Positions 39,346 to 46,631 of a stretch of 50,834 nucleotides of DNA are shown in pieces; within the stretch, counting starts at the first letter, position 1, and each line of letters opens with the position of its first letter. Source of the DNA: Flavobacterium psychrophilum (GTDB lineage: Bacteria; Bacteroidota; Bacteroidia; Flavobacteriales; Flavobacteriaceae); contig CAMCTL010000003.1 of NCBI GenBank assembly GCA_945878515.1, positions 1 to 50,834 of the forward strand, given 5' to 3'. The translations under genes were made by a program, and so were the position numbers. The notes beneath the pieces were generated by a model. That model was not told the origin of the DNA. It did no database searches and saw only the letters and a list, made by a program, of their open reading frames with translations.

Positions 39346-41237
39346 TACTTAAGTGAATATTTGTTGTTGGATTTAATAGCAATTTTATTGTTTTCCAATA
39401 AGTTTTGCAAAGCAAAGATAACTTCGTCTTCACTATTTTTTGTAAGTTTTTGAATTTCTCTAGAATTTAATTCTTGTATTTTTAAAAATGCAATGATTTT
39501 TTCTGAAATTAATGTCGGCCTACTGATCTTTTCTTTTTTAGAAATGCAATAGGAACATATTCCACAATCAGTTGTGGTTTCTTCGCCAAAATAATTCAAA
39601 ATCAAATTGCTTTTACACGCTTTTTTCTCGTTAATGTAATTCAAAACCGATTCGAACTGATTTACTTTTTGACTATTTTGGATTCTTAAATATTTTTCGA
39701 CTCGATTAATTGTTTTTTCATCTTCGCGCACTTCATTGAAAATAATTGTAGCATCATTACTTTTTTTCTGATAGTCAATGATTTCGAGTTTTTTTAATTT
39801 TTCAAAAACAGATAGGATTTGCTTCTCGTCACATTTTGATTTGTTTACAATTAAAGATAAGTTGATAACAGTTTTCGATTCGTAAATTCCAGAGTAGTTT
39901 CGTAGCAAAGCCAAAATAATAGCTTCCTCATTTGGATTCAAGCTAATGTAGCGAATGACTTCCCGTGACTCAATGATAAACTGAATTTTGATTTTCTCCG
40001 AATATTCCTGAGACAAACTCAATATTCCTTGACGATCAAGAAATTGAATGGCATTGAAGGTCTTCAAGGTTGGAAACCCATATTTTTGACAAAAGTGATT
40101 CAAATTGAAAGAAAATTGCTCGTTTATTCCTTCTCCATAAGCAATTCGGAGGTAAGTACACAATTTAATATAAATGTGAGTGAGAATTATTTTATCGGGT
40201 AACACATTGATAAATTGGCTTTGCGCCTGAAGCTTGTCAGATGGACTCGTTAAAACAATAGCATAAGCTTTTTCCTCATTTCTTCCCGCTCTTCCCGCTT
40301 CCTGATAATAACTTTCGATGCTTTCGGGCAGATGAATATGAATAACTGTTTTTACATTCGATTTGTCGATTCCCATTCCAAAGGCATTGGTAGCAACCAT
40401 AATTGGCGACTCTTCATTCATCCAAAGGCTCATGTTTTTTTCTTTTTCCTTAACCGATAATCCGCCGTGATAAAATGTTGCTTTAAATCCTAGCGTTTGC
40501 AATTGCGAAGCCGTATCAGAGCACGACCTTCTATTTCTGACATATATTATGGAAGGTTGTGGATTCTTCGTCAGGATTTGTTCGATTCGATACAATTTGT
40601 CTTCGACTTTAAAAACCATATAAGCGATGTTTTTCCGTGCAAAAGATTTCTGAAAAATGACCGGCTTTTCTAGTTTCAACTGAAGAATTACATCCTCAAG
40701 AACTGTTTTTGTTGCCGAAGCTGTTAAAGCCAAAAACGGAACTTTTGGGAAATGAGCTTTAAGATTGGCAATTTTTAAATAGGCTGGACGAAAATCGTGT
40801 CCCCATTGCGAAACACAATGTGCTTCATCGATAGCAATAATATTGATAGAAAGATTTTTTATGCGTTCTAAAATCCAATCCGATTGTAGCCGTTCTGGCG
40901 ATAAATACAAAAATTTATAATTTCCAAATTCGCAATTGTCCAAGAGTGCAATCATTTCTTCCGTTTGAATGCCGCCAGTTAGTGCAATGGCTTTGATACC
41001 AATATTTTGTAAATGCTGTACCTGATCTTTCATTAGCGCAACCAAGGGCGAGATAACCAAACAAATTCCATCCATCATCAACGCAGGAACTTGAAAACAA
41101 ATCGATTTTCCGCCACCTGTTGGCATCAAACCAAAAGTATCATTGCCCTCCAAAATCGAAGCTATAATTTCGTCTTGTGGAGACCTAAACTGTTCGTGTT
41201 TCCAATACTTCTGAAGAATTTGTAATGCTGTTTGCAT
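39345..41237 (-). CDS. recQ: ATP-dependent DNA helicase RecQ
   Basis: This is a 630-residue superfamily 2 helicase for recombination and repair. Walker A PTGGGKS is near residue 40, DEAH near 137, SATATKTV near 175 and the last core motif QEAGRAGRNEEKAYAIVL near 315. The Zn-binding region with YFGEETTTDCGICSYC is at about 550-565. The C terminus ends shortly after, so a separate HRDC domain is absent, as in several Bacteroidota RecQ proteins. fmt follows after the repeat. Confidence 0.95.
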   Translation of the reverse strand: MQTALQILQKYWKHEQFRSPQDEIIASILEGNDTFGLMPTGGGKSICFQVPALMMDGICLVISPLVALMKDQVQHLQNIGIKAIALTGGIQTEEMIALLDNCEFGNYKFLYLSPERLQSDWILERIKNLSINIIAIDEAHCVSQWGHDFRPAYLKIANLKAHFPKVPFLALTASATKTVLEDVILQLKLEKPVIFQKSFARKNIAYMVFKVEDKLYRIEQILTKNPQPSIIYVRNRRSCSDTASQLQTLGFKATFYHGGLSVKEKEKNMSLWMNEESPIMVATNAFGMGIDKSNVKTVIHIHLPESIESYYQEAGRAGRNEEKAYAIVLTSPSDKLQAQSQFINVLPDKIILTHIYIKLCTYLRIAYGEGINEQFSFNLNHFCQKYGFPTLKTFNAIQFLDRQGILSLSQEYSEKIKIQFIIESREVIRYISLNPNEEAIILALLRNYSGIYESKTVINLSLIVNKSKCDEKQILSVFEKLKKLEIIDYQKKSNDATIIFNEVREDEKTINRVEKYLRIQNSQKVNQFESVLNYINEKKACKSNLILNYFGEETTTDCGICSYCISKKEKISRPTLISEKIIAFLKIQELNSREIQKLTKNSEDEVIFALQNLLENNKIAIKSNNKYSLK

Positions 41238-41435
41238 CTTTAATTTGTAAGTTAAAAGCTAAGTTAAACTACTTTGAACCATTTTCTAAAATTGGACTAA
41301 AGTAAAGAAAAAATTTGTAATTCCTTGCACTTTTTTTTGCTTACCTATTTTCAATACTATCTTCATTTATCCAAAGTTAATAGTACATATTTACGATCGA
41401 TTTAATATTACGGCTTTCTATATTTTTTAAGTTCT

Positions 41436-41460
41436 AAATCCTAAATCTAAAATCAAAACT
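41436..41460. repeat. Short AATC-rich array
   Basis: AAATCCTAAATCTAAAATC matches the units in and after the glycosyltransferase at 7088-7128 and 7939-7981. Confidence 0.5.
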
Positions 41461-41461
41461 G

Positions 41462-41469
41462 TATCTTTG
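41462..41469 (+). promoter_or_regulatory. -7 promoter box before the DUF493 gene
   Basis: TATCTTTG is a good TAnnTTTG box 18 bp before the start at 41488. No clear TTG is at the expected -33 distance. Confidence 0.55.
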
Positions 41470-41487
41470 CTTTTATTTTTATTTTAG

Positions 41488-41778
41488 ATGAAGTCAGAAA
41501 AAGAAACCCAAGAATTTTATGAAAGGTTAAGAACAGAATTGGATTTGAGTACTACTTGGCCTTCCATTTATTTGTACAAATTTATAGTGCCATCCAATAA
41601 AGAAAATATACTTCGTGTAGAAGAAGTCTTTGATTGTATGGGAGCAGTTATTAAAACTACGAAATCAAAAACAGGAAAATATACAAGTATTTCTGTGGAT
41701 GTGTTGATGAAAAATTCTCAAGAAATAGTTGATAAATACATCGAATTATCAACAATTAAAGATATTATTTCCCTGTAA
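41488..41778 (+). CDS. DUF493 family protein (YbeD-like)
   Basis: This 96-residue protein has the YbeD/DUF493 fold with STTWPSIYLYKFIVPSN near residue 20, VEEVFDCMGAVIKTTKSKTG near 47 and a last strand TSISVDVLM. It has an alpha-beta ACT-like shape and unknown function. It is separated by 2 bp from the DUF4290 gene, a conserved pair in Flavobacteriia. Confidence 0.88.
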   Translation: MKSEKETQEFYERLRTELDLSTTWPSIYLYKFIVPSNKENILRVEEVFDCMGAVIKTTKSKTGKYTSISVDVLMKNSQEIVDKYIELSTIKDIISL

Positions 41779-41780
41779 GT

Positions 41781-42506
41781 ATGAACACAAAATATATAAA
41801 AGAAGTAGCAAATGATGTCGTGTTTCATCTGGAATACAACGCTGAGCGTGCGCATCTTATTATTCCAGAATATGGTCGTCATTTGCAAAAATTGATTGAT
41901 CAAGCTTCAATCATTGAAGATAGAGAAGAACGGAACAAAGCAGCAAAGTACATCATACAAGTTATGGGAAGTTTGAATCCTCACTTACGTGATGTGCCGG
42001 ATTTTCAGCATAAATTATGGGATCAAATTTTCATAATGTCCGATTTTAAATTGGATGTAGATTCTCCTTATCCCGTTCCAACTCGTGAGGTTTTACAACT
42101 AAAACCCGATGTTTTAAAATATCCACAAAACTTTCCGAAATATAGATTCTATGGAAACAACATTAAGTATATGATTGATGTTGCCAATAAATGGGATGAT
42201 GGCGAAATGAAAAATGCTTTGGTAAAAGTAATTGCCAATCACATGAAAAAATCCTATTTGAGTTGGAACAAAGACACCGTCAAAGATGATGTTATTTTTG
42301 AACATTTATTTGAATTATCTGGAGGAAAATTGAATATGCTGCAAAGCACAGAAGAACTTTTGACCACTACCGATTTGTTGAGAACCAATAAAAGAGTTTC
42401 CAATAAAATTACTTCTGCTGGACAACCAAAAATCCAAAGCAACAAGAACATAAAAACAGGAAAGCCAAATCCTACTCATAAAAATCAAAATAGAAAATCT
42501 TTGTAA
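41781..42506 (+). CDS. DUF4290 family protein
   Basis: This 241-residue protein has FHLEYNAERAHLIIPEYGRH near residue 12, KLWDQIFIMSDFKLDVDSPY near 75, FYGNNIKYMIDVANKWDDGE near 123, and VKVIANHMKKSYLSWNKDTV near 148, all conserved in DUF4290 of Bacteroidota. A Lys-, Asn-rich tail follows. Located between DUF493 and murA as a conserved block; role unknown. Confidence 0.92.
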   Translation: MNTKYIKEVANDVVFHLEYNAERAHLIIPEYGRHLQKLIDQASIIEDREERNKAAKYIIQVMGSLNPHLRDVPDFQHKLWDQIFIMSDFKLDVDSPYPVPTREVLQLKPDVLKYPQNFPKYRFYGNNIKYMIDVANKWDDGEMKNALVKVIANHMKKSYLSWNKDTVKDDVIFEHLFELSGGKLNMLQSTEELLTTTDLLRTNKRVSNKITSAGQPKIQSNKNIKTGKPNPTHKNQNRKSL

Positions 42507-42544
42507 AACTGTTATAAGTTATGAGTTGTGAGTGTGTCGGTGGA

Positions 42545-42570
42545 CACTTCTAACTTCTAACTTCTAACCC
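42545..42570 (+). repeat. Short CTTCTAAC array before murA
   Basis: ACTTCTAACTTCTAACTTCT occurs in the leader of murA, as at 19007-19042 and 33796-33830. The same unit in three leaders suggests expansion of a common short repeat. Confidence 0.65.
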
Positions 42571-42583
42571 ATAACCTAAAAAA

Positions 42584-43894
42584 ATGGGAATATTTAAAAT
42601 TGAAGGTGGTACAGCGTTAAAAGGAGAAATCACACCACAAGGTGCTAAAAACGAAGCATTACAAATATTATGCGCCATATTATTAACAGCTGATAAGGTA
42701 ACGATAAATAATATTCCAGATATTATTGACATCAATAAATTGATTGCCCTTTTGGGAAATTTGGGCGTTAAAATTAAAAAAAACGGAGCAGGTTCCTATA
42801 CGTTTCAGGCCGATGATGTAAATGTAAACTATCTAGAAACTGAAGCTTTCAAAAAAGAAGGCGGCGCACTTCGAGGTTCTATTATGATAGTTGGACCACT
42901 TTTGGCACGATTCGGGAAAGGATATATTCCGAAACCTGGTGGAGATAAAATTGGACGACGCAGATTGGACACCCATTTTGAGGGATTTATCAATCTTGGA
43001 GCTAAATTCCGTTACAATAAAGAAGATCATTTTTATGGTGTAGAAGCTACTGATGGTTTAATTGGAGCCGATATGTTACTCGACGAAGCATCGGTTACAG
43101 GAACTGCTAATATTGTGATGGCGGCTGTTTTAGCTAAAGGGACAACCACAATTTATAATGCAGCCTGTGAACCATATTTACAACAATTGTGTAAAATGTT
43201 GAATTCTATGGGAGCAAAAATAACTGGAGTAGGTTCTAATTTATTAACCATTGAAGGTGTTGAAAGCTTAGCTGGTTGTACCCATAAAATCCTTCCAGAT
43301 ATGATTGAAATTGGAAGTTGGATTGGACTTGCGGCGATGACTAAAAGCGAAATTACTATCAAAGATGTAAGTTGGGAAAACCTTGGATTAATTCCAAATG
43401 TCTTTAGAAAATTGGGAATTACATTAGAAAAACGAGGCGATGATATTTATATACCATCTCACATAGATGGCTATCAAGTAAAAACCGATATTGATGGTTC
43501 TATTCTTACAATTTCAGATGCGCCTTGGCCTGGATTTACACCTGATTTGCTCAGTATTGTTCTTGTTGTGGCCACTCAATGTAAAGGAGACGTTTTGATC
43601 CATCAAAAAATGTTCGAAAGCCGTTTGTTTTTCGTTGATAAATTAATTGATATGGGAGGTAAAATTATTTTATGCGATCCGCACCGCGCTGTTGTTATTG
43701 GTCATGATTTCAAATCACAACTAAAAGCGACAACAATGTCATCGCCCGATATTAGAGCGGGAATATCACTATTGATTGCGGCACTTTCGGCAAAAGGAAC
43801 GAGTACAATTCAAAACATAGAACAAATAGATAGAGGTTATGAGCGAATTGACGAACGATTGAGAGCCATTGGAGCGAAAATTATAAGGGCTTAA
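42584..43894 (+). CDS. murA: UDP-N-acetylglucosamine 1-carboxyvinyltransferase MurA, Asp in place of the active-site Cys
   Basis: This 436-residue enzyme performs the first committed step of peptidoglycan synthesis. It starts MGIFKIEGGTALKGEITPQG and has the conserved N-terminal KNEA region. The loop that in E. coli carries Cys 115 (PGGCTIGARP) reads PGGDKIGRRRLDTH here, so residue 121 is Asp. In other bacteria an Asp at this site keeps activity and gives fosfomycin resistance (known for Mycobacterium and Chlamydia). The rest, including SSPDIRAGISLLIAALSAKG, is typical. It is preceded by a repeat array. Confidence 0.96.
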   Translation: MGIFKIEGGTALKGEITPQGAKNEALQILCAILLTADKVTINNIPDIIDINKLIALLGNLGVKIKKNGAGSYTFQADDVNVNYLETEAFKKEGGALRGSIMIVGPLLARFGKGYIPKPGGDKIGRRRLDTHFEGFINLGAKFRYNKEDHFYGVEATDGLIGADMLLDEASVTGTANIVMAAVLAKGTTTIYNAACEPYLQQLCKMLNSMGAKITGVGSNLLTIEGVESLAGCTHKILPDMIEIGSWIGLAAMTKSEITIKDVSWENLGLIPNVFRKLGITLEKRGDDIYIPSHIDGYQVKTDIDGSILTISDAPWPGFTPDLLSIVLVVATQCKGDVLIHQKMFESRLFFVDKLIDMGGKIILCDPHRAVVIGHDFKSQLKATTMSSPDIRAGISLLIAALSAKGTSTIQNIEQIDRGYERIDERLRAIGAKIIRA

Positions 43895-43918
43895 TTTTAG
43901 TTCATAAAGTAGCGTTAG

Positions 43919-43948
43919 ACCTCAAAGGTTTTTTCAAACCACTGAGGT
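43919..43948 (+). terminator. Hairpin after murA
   Basis: ACCTCAAAGG and CCACTGAGGT pair with one bulge around a T-rich loop. It ends the murA transcript before the cation-transporter gene. Confidence 0.55.
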
Positions 43949-43987
43949 TAATATCAAAATACTTTTAAAGTTTTTATAATTATTCTC

Positions 43988-44860
43988 ATGACAAACGAGC
44001 AAACCGCAGTTAGAGCAACTTATTTTAGTATTATAAGTAATGCCTTACTAGCTCTAGTAAAAGGATTGGCTGGCTTTTTTGGTCATTCCTATGCTTTGAC
44101 AGCAGATGCCATCGAGTCAACTACAGATATTTTTTCTTCGTTTTTAGTGTTATTTGGAATTAAATATTCGAATAAACCAGCCGATGAAAATCATCCTTAC
44201 GGTCACGGTCGAGCAGAGCCATTAATTACTTTTTTAGTGGTTGGTTTCCTGATTACTTCCGCAACCATTATTGCTCACGAAAGTTTGTCTAATATTGGAA
44301 CTCCGCACAAATTACCTGAATCGTGGACGCTTATTGTTCTTGGAATTGTAATTTTGTGGAAAGAATATTCCTTTCGTTTGGTAATGAAACGGAGCAAAGA
44401 AGCCAACAGTTCTTCGCTGAAGGCAGATGCTTGGCATCATCGTAGTGATGCAATAACTTCGGTTGCCGCTTTTCTTGGAATTTCAGTTGCCTTATTTTTT
44501 GGAAAAGGCTACGAATCGGCCGATGATTTGGCTGCACTTTTTGCTTCAGGATTTATTTTTTATAACAGTTATAAAATTTTCAGACCCGCTCTTGGAGAAA
44601 TAATGGACGAAAATTTGCACGATGATTTAATTGTAGAAATCAGGAAAGTTTCTCTTCAAGTTAAAGGCGTTGAAAGTACCGAAAAATGTTTTATCCGTAA
44701 AGCAGGAATGAAATACCACGTTGATTTGCACGCTATTGTCAACGCACATATTACAGTAAGAGAAGGCCATGATATCTCGCATTTATTAAAAGATACTTTA
44801 CGAGCAGAAATCCCCGAATTAGGACACGTTTTGATTCATATTGAACCTTCTTATAATTGA
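43988..44860 (+). CDS. Cation diffusion facilitator family transporter
   Basis: This 290-residue inner-membrane protein exports divalent metals. ALTADAIESTTDIFSSFLVL near residue 36 carries the D-xxxD metal site, DENHPYGHGRAEPLITFLVV near 64 has the HxxGxG loop, and DAWHHRSDAITSVAAFLGIS near 147 the second site. The C-terminal cytoplasmic domain is at about 205-290. The last residues ELGHVLIHIEPSYN are duplicated beyond the HigBA module at 45634-45684. Confidence 0.94.
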   Translation: MTNEQTAVRATYFSIISNALLALVKGLAGFFGHSYALTADAIESTTDIFSSFLVLFGIKYSNKPADENHPYGHGRAEPLITFLVVGFLITSATIIAHESLSNIGTPHKLPESWTLIVLGIVILWKEYSFRLVMKRSKEANSSSLKADAWHHRSDAITSVAAFLGISVALFFGKGYESADDLAALFASGFIFYNSYKIFRPALGEIMDENLHDDLIVEIRKVSLQVKGVESTEKCFIRKAGMKYHVDLHAIVNAHITVREGHDISHLLKDTLRAEIPELGHVLIHIEPSYN

Positions 44861-44909
44861 AGATTTACTTGAAAAGTTTATTTTACTATAAAATGTATAT
44901 TAAAATAGT

Positions 44910-44939
44910 TTGCAAATTGAAAACTTTTAATTAGATTTG
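44910..44939 (+). promoter_or_regulatory. Promoter of the HigBA-type module
   Basis: TTG at 44910-44912 and TAGATTTG at 44932-44939 are 19 bp apart. The toxin ATG at 44944 begins only 4 bases after the -7 box, so the transcript may be leaderless or start inside the gene. Confidence 0.6.
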
Positions 44940-44943
44940 TTGC

Positions 44944-45273
44944 ATGAAAATCCTTGTAAAGAAAACGATTCTATTTTATGCCGAAAAATATCCAATTGCA
45001 AAAACTCAATTGTTGATTTGGTATAATGAATTTTCAAAATTGGATTTTAGCAATTTCAATGAACTCAAACGAGTTTATGGAAATGCAAGTATTGTGAACA
45101 ATGAAAGAGTTGTTTTCAATATTAAGGGAAATGATTTCCGCTTAGTGGTTTCAATAAACTTTTTACAAACGGCTTCCTATGTAATTTGGTTTGGAACTCA
45201 TAAAGAATATGACAGGATTAATGTTGAAACTATTGCTTTTGATACAGCAATCTTAAACTATAAAAAGCTATAA
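44944..45273 (+). CDS. HigB-type toxin (mRNA interferase)
   Basis: This 109-residue basic protein starts MKILVKKTILFYAEKYPIAK and shares features with the HigB family: WYNEFSKLDFSNFNELKRVY near residue 26, NIKGNDFRLVVSINF near 56, and ASYVIWFGTHKEYDRI near 78. Such toxins cleave mRNA at the ribosome. The partner HTH gene follows at 2 bp; toxin-first order is normal for HigBA. A duplicated end of the upstream transporter gene flanks the module on the far side. Confidence 0.88.
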   Translation: MKILVKKTILFYAEKYPIAKTQLLIWYNEFSKLDFSNFNELKRVYGNASIVNNERVVFNIKGNDFRLVVSINFLQTASYVIWFGTHKEYDRINVETIAFDTAILNYKKL

Positions 45274-45275
45274 CT

Positions 45276-45632
45276 ATGAACTGGAAAGTATTAAAAACAG
45301 AAGAAGATTACAATAAAGCTTCAATGAGATTGATGGAAATTTTCCATGCAAAACCTAATACGTTAGAAAGTGACGAGTTAGACTTGCTTATGGTTTTGGT
45401 AAAAGATTACGATGATAAACATTATGCATTGCCTGAACTTGATGCTTTGGAAGTAATCAAATATAAAATGCAGGAAATGGGCTTGAAAGCAAAAGATCTT
45501 GAGCCAATAATTGGCAGTAAAGGCCACGTTTCATCCATTCTTTCGGGCAAACGCGAAATTACTTTGAAAATGGCGCAAAAACTTAAAAATCATTTCAGCA
45601 TTCCTGCCGAAGTATTTTTGCATAACGCCTAA
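45276..45632 (+). CDS. HigA-type antitoxin with XRE HTH
   Basis: This 118-residue protein has an N-terminal helical part (MNWKVLKTEEDYNKASMRLM) and a C-terminal HTH: IKYKMQEMGLKAKDLEPIIG, SKGHVSSILSGKREITLKMA, QKLKNHFSIPAEVFL. This is the usual HigA/antitoxin layout of bacteria with the RelE/HigB toxin first. It should repress the operon and neutralise the toxin. Confidence 0.9.
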   Translation: MNWKVLKTEEDYNKASMRLMEIFHAKPNTLESDELDLLMVLVKDYDDKHYALPELDALEVIKYKMQEMGLKAKDLEPIIGSKGHVSSILSGKREITLKMAQKLKNHFSIPAEVFLHNA

Positions 45633-45633
45633 A

Positions 45634-45684
45634 TTACCTGAATTAGGGCACGTTTTGATCCATATAGAACCTTCTTATTATTGA
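45634..45684 (+). pseudogene. Second copy of the transporter gene's 3' end
   Basis: The frame reads LPELGHVLIHIEPSYY and a stop. Against the intact gene's end at 44813-44860 it differs at 5 of 48 bases, 4 of them synonymous. Homology continues past the stop to about 45705. It marks the far edge of the HigBA insertion. Confidence 0.85.
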
Positions 45685-45872
45685 AAACTTCAGTTGAAAT
45701 GGGTTTTATTAAACACAAGGACTAAATGAAACCCTGATTTCGGATTTACTAAATCATCTCAAATACGAAATTAGCTTTCAATTTCGATATTCTAAAAAAT
45801 ATATGCGAAACGATAATTCCATTAAATCGCACACCATATCAAAATAGCTTTTATAAGTAGTGCTTGCTATAT

Positions 45873-46301
45873 TTATATTTTATCTATATCAATTCTTTTC
45901 ATCCAGAAAATTTCTGAAGCTATAAACCTAAGCTGAGTTTTTATTATTTGGTCACTTTTATCTCGAGGAGATTTTGTAACAAATCTTGCTTTGGTATTAG
46001 TAAAATCTAAAGTGTTTTTTTTATCAAAATCTTTTTGCTTCTGAGATAAGAATGAAATCACATTATTTTTTATAGTCCAGTTTCCTTTGCCATATTTATT
46101 TACTTCTGGCGGAATTCCTTGTTTAATATTCGAGTAATAATGAAAGAAAAATGTCCCATCCTGGAGCAAGGTCAAGTCATATTCAAATGAGTTATAGTCT
46201 TTAGTTTCAATGGTAAGTTTGTAATTTCCAGCCACATTCTGCGTCTGCGAAAATAACGTCACATTGCAAATCATAACTAAAATTATAAGTACTGTCTTCA
46301 T
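45873..46301 (-). CDS. Exported lipocalin-like protein
   Basis: This 142-residue protein has a signal peptide (TVLIILVMICNVTLFSQ) and a short beta barrel-like pattern: NVAGNYKLTIETKDYNSFEY, DLTLLQDGTFFFHYYSN, KGNWTIKNNVISFLSQ. GNY and GNW-like motifs are seen in small lipocalin-like domains of Bacteroidota. No ligand site is evident. A weak coding block, but signal peptide and strand alternation support it. Confidence 0.72.
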   Translation of the reverse strand: MKTVLIILVMICNVTLFSQTQNVAGNYKLTIETKDYNSFEYDLTLLQDGTFFFHYYSNIKQGIPPEVNKYGKGNWTIKNNVISFLSQKQKDFDKKNTLDFTNTKARFVTKSPRDKSDQIIKTQLRFIASEIFWMKRIDIDKI

Positions 46302-46631
46302 ATGTAGATATTTATTGTTTTTTATTGGTCATATGTAATTCGCATATATCTTCATAGGTGTTTGCATCGCATTTCCGTTATGCTCATTTCATATTTATAG
46401 TGTGATGTTAAAATAAGTGTTTCGATTTATGTGATTTTTTAGCATTTCTTACCATTAAAATATAGGTCTAACAAAATCAGACCTATCACCCCTAAATTTG
46501 GTAATTTTTCTCTCGCATATATCAATGATTATCCAGCATTAAGCGCGCCAAAACTATTATATTACTTGACTTTACAGTGTATTTTCTTTAAAAAAATAAT
46601 GTGTTTACCTAAAAAGCACATATTTATTTAA
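46302..46631. other. Gene-free stretch before ppc
   Basis: AT-rich, with no ORF of note, and no hairpin that I trust. It holds the ppc 3' flank and the leader of the lipocalin-like gene. Confidence 0.4.
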
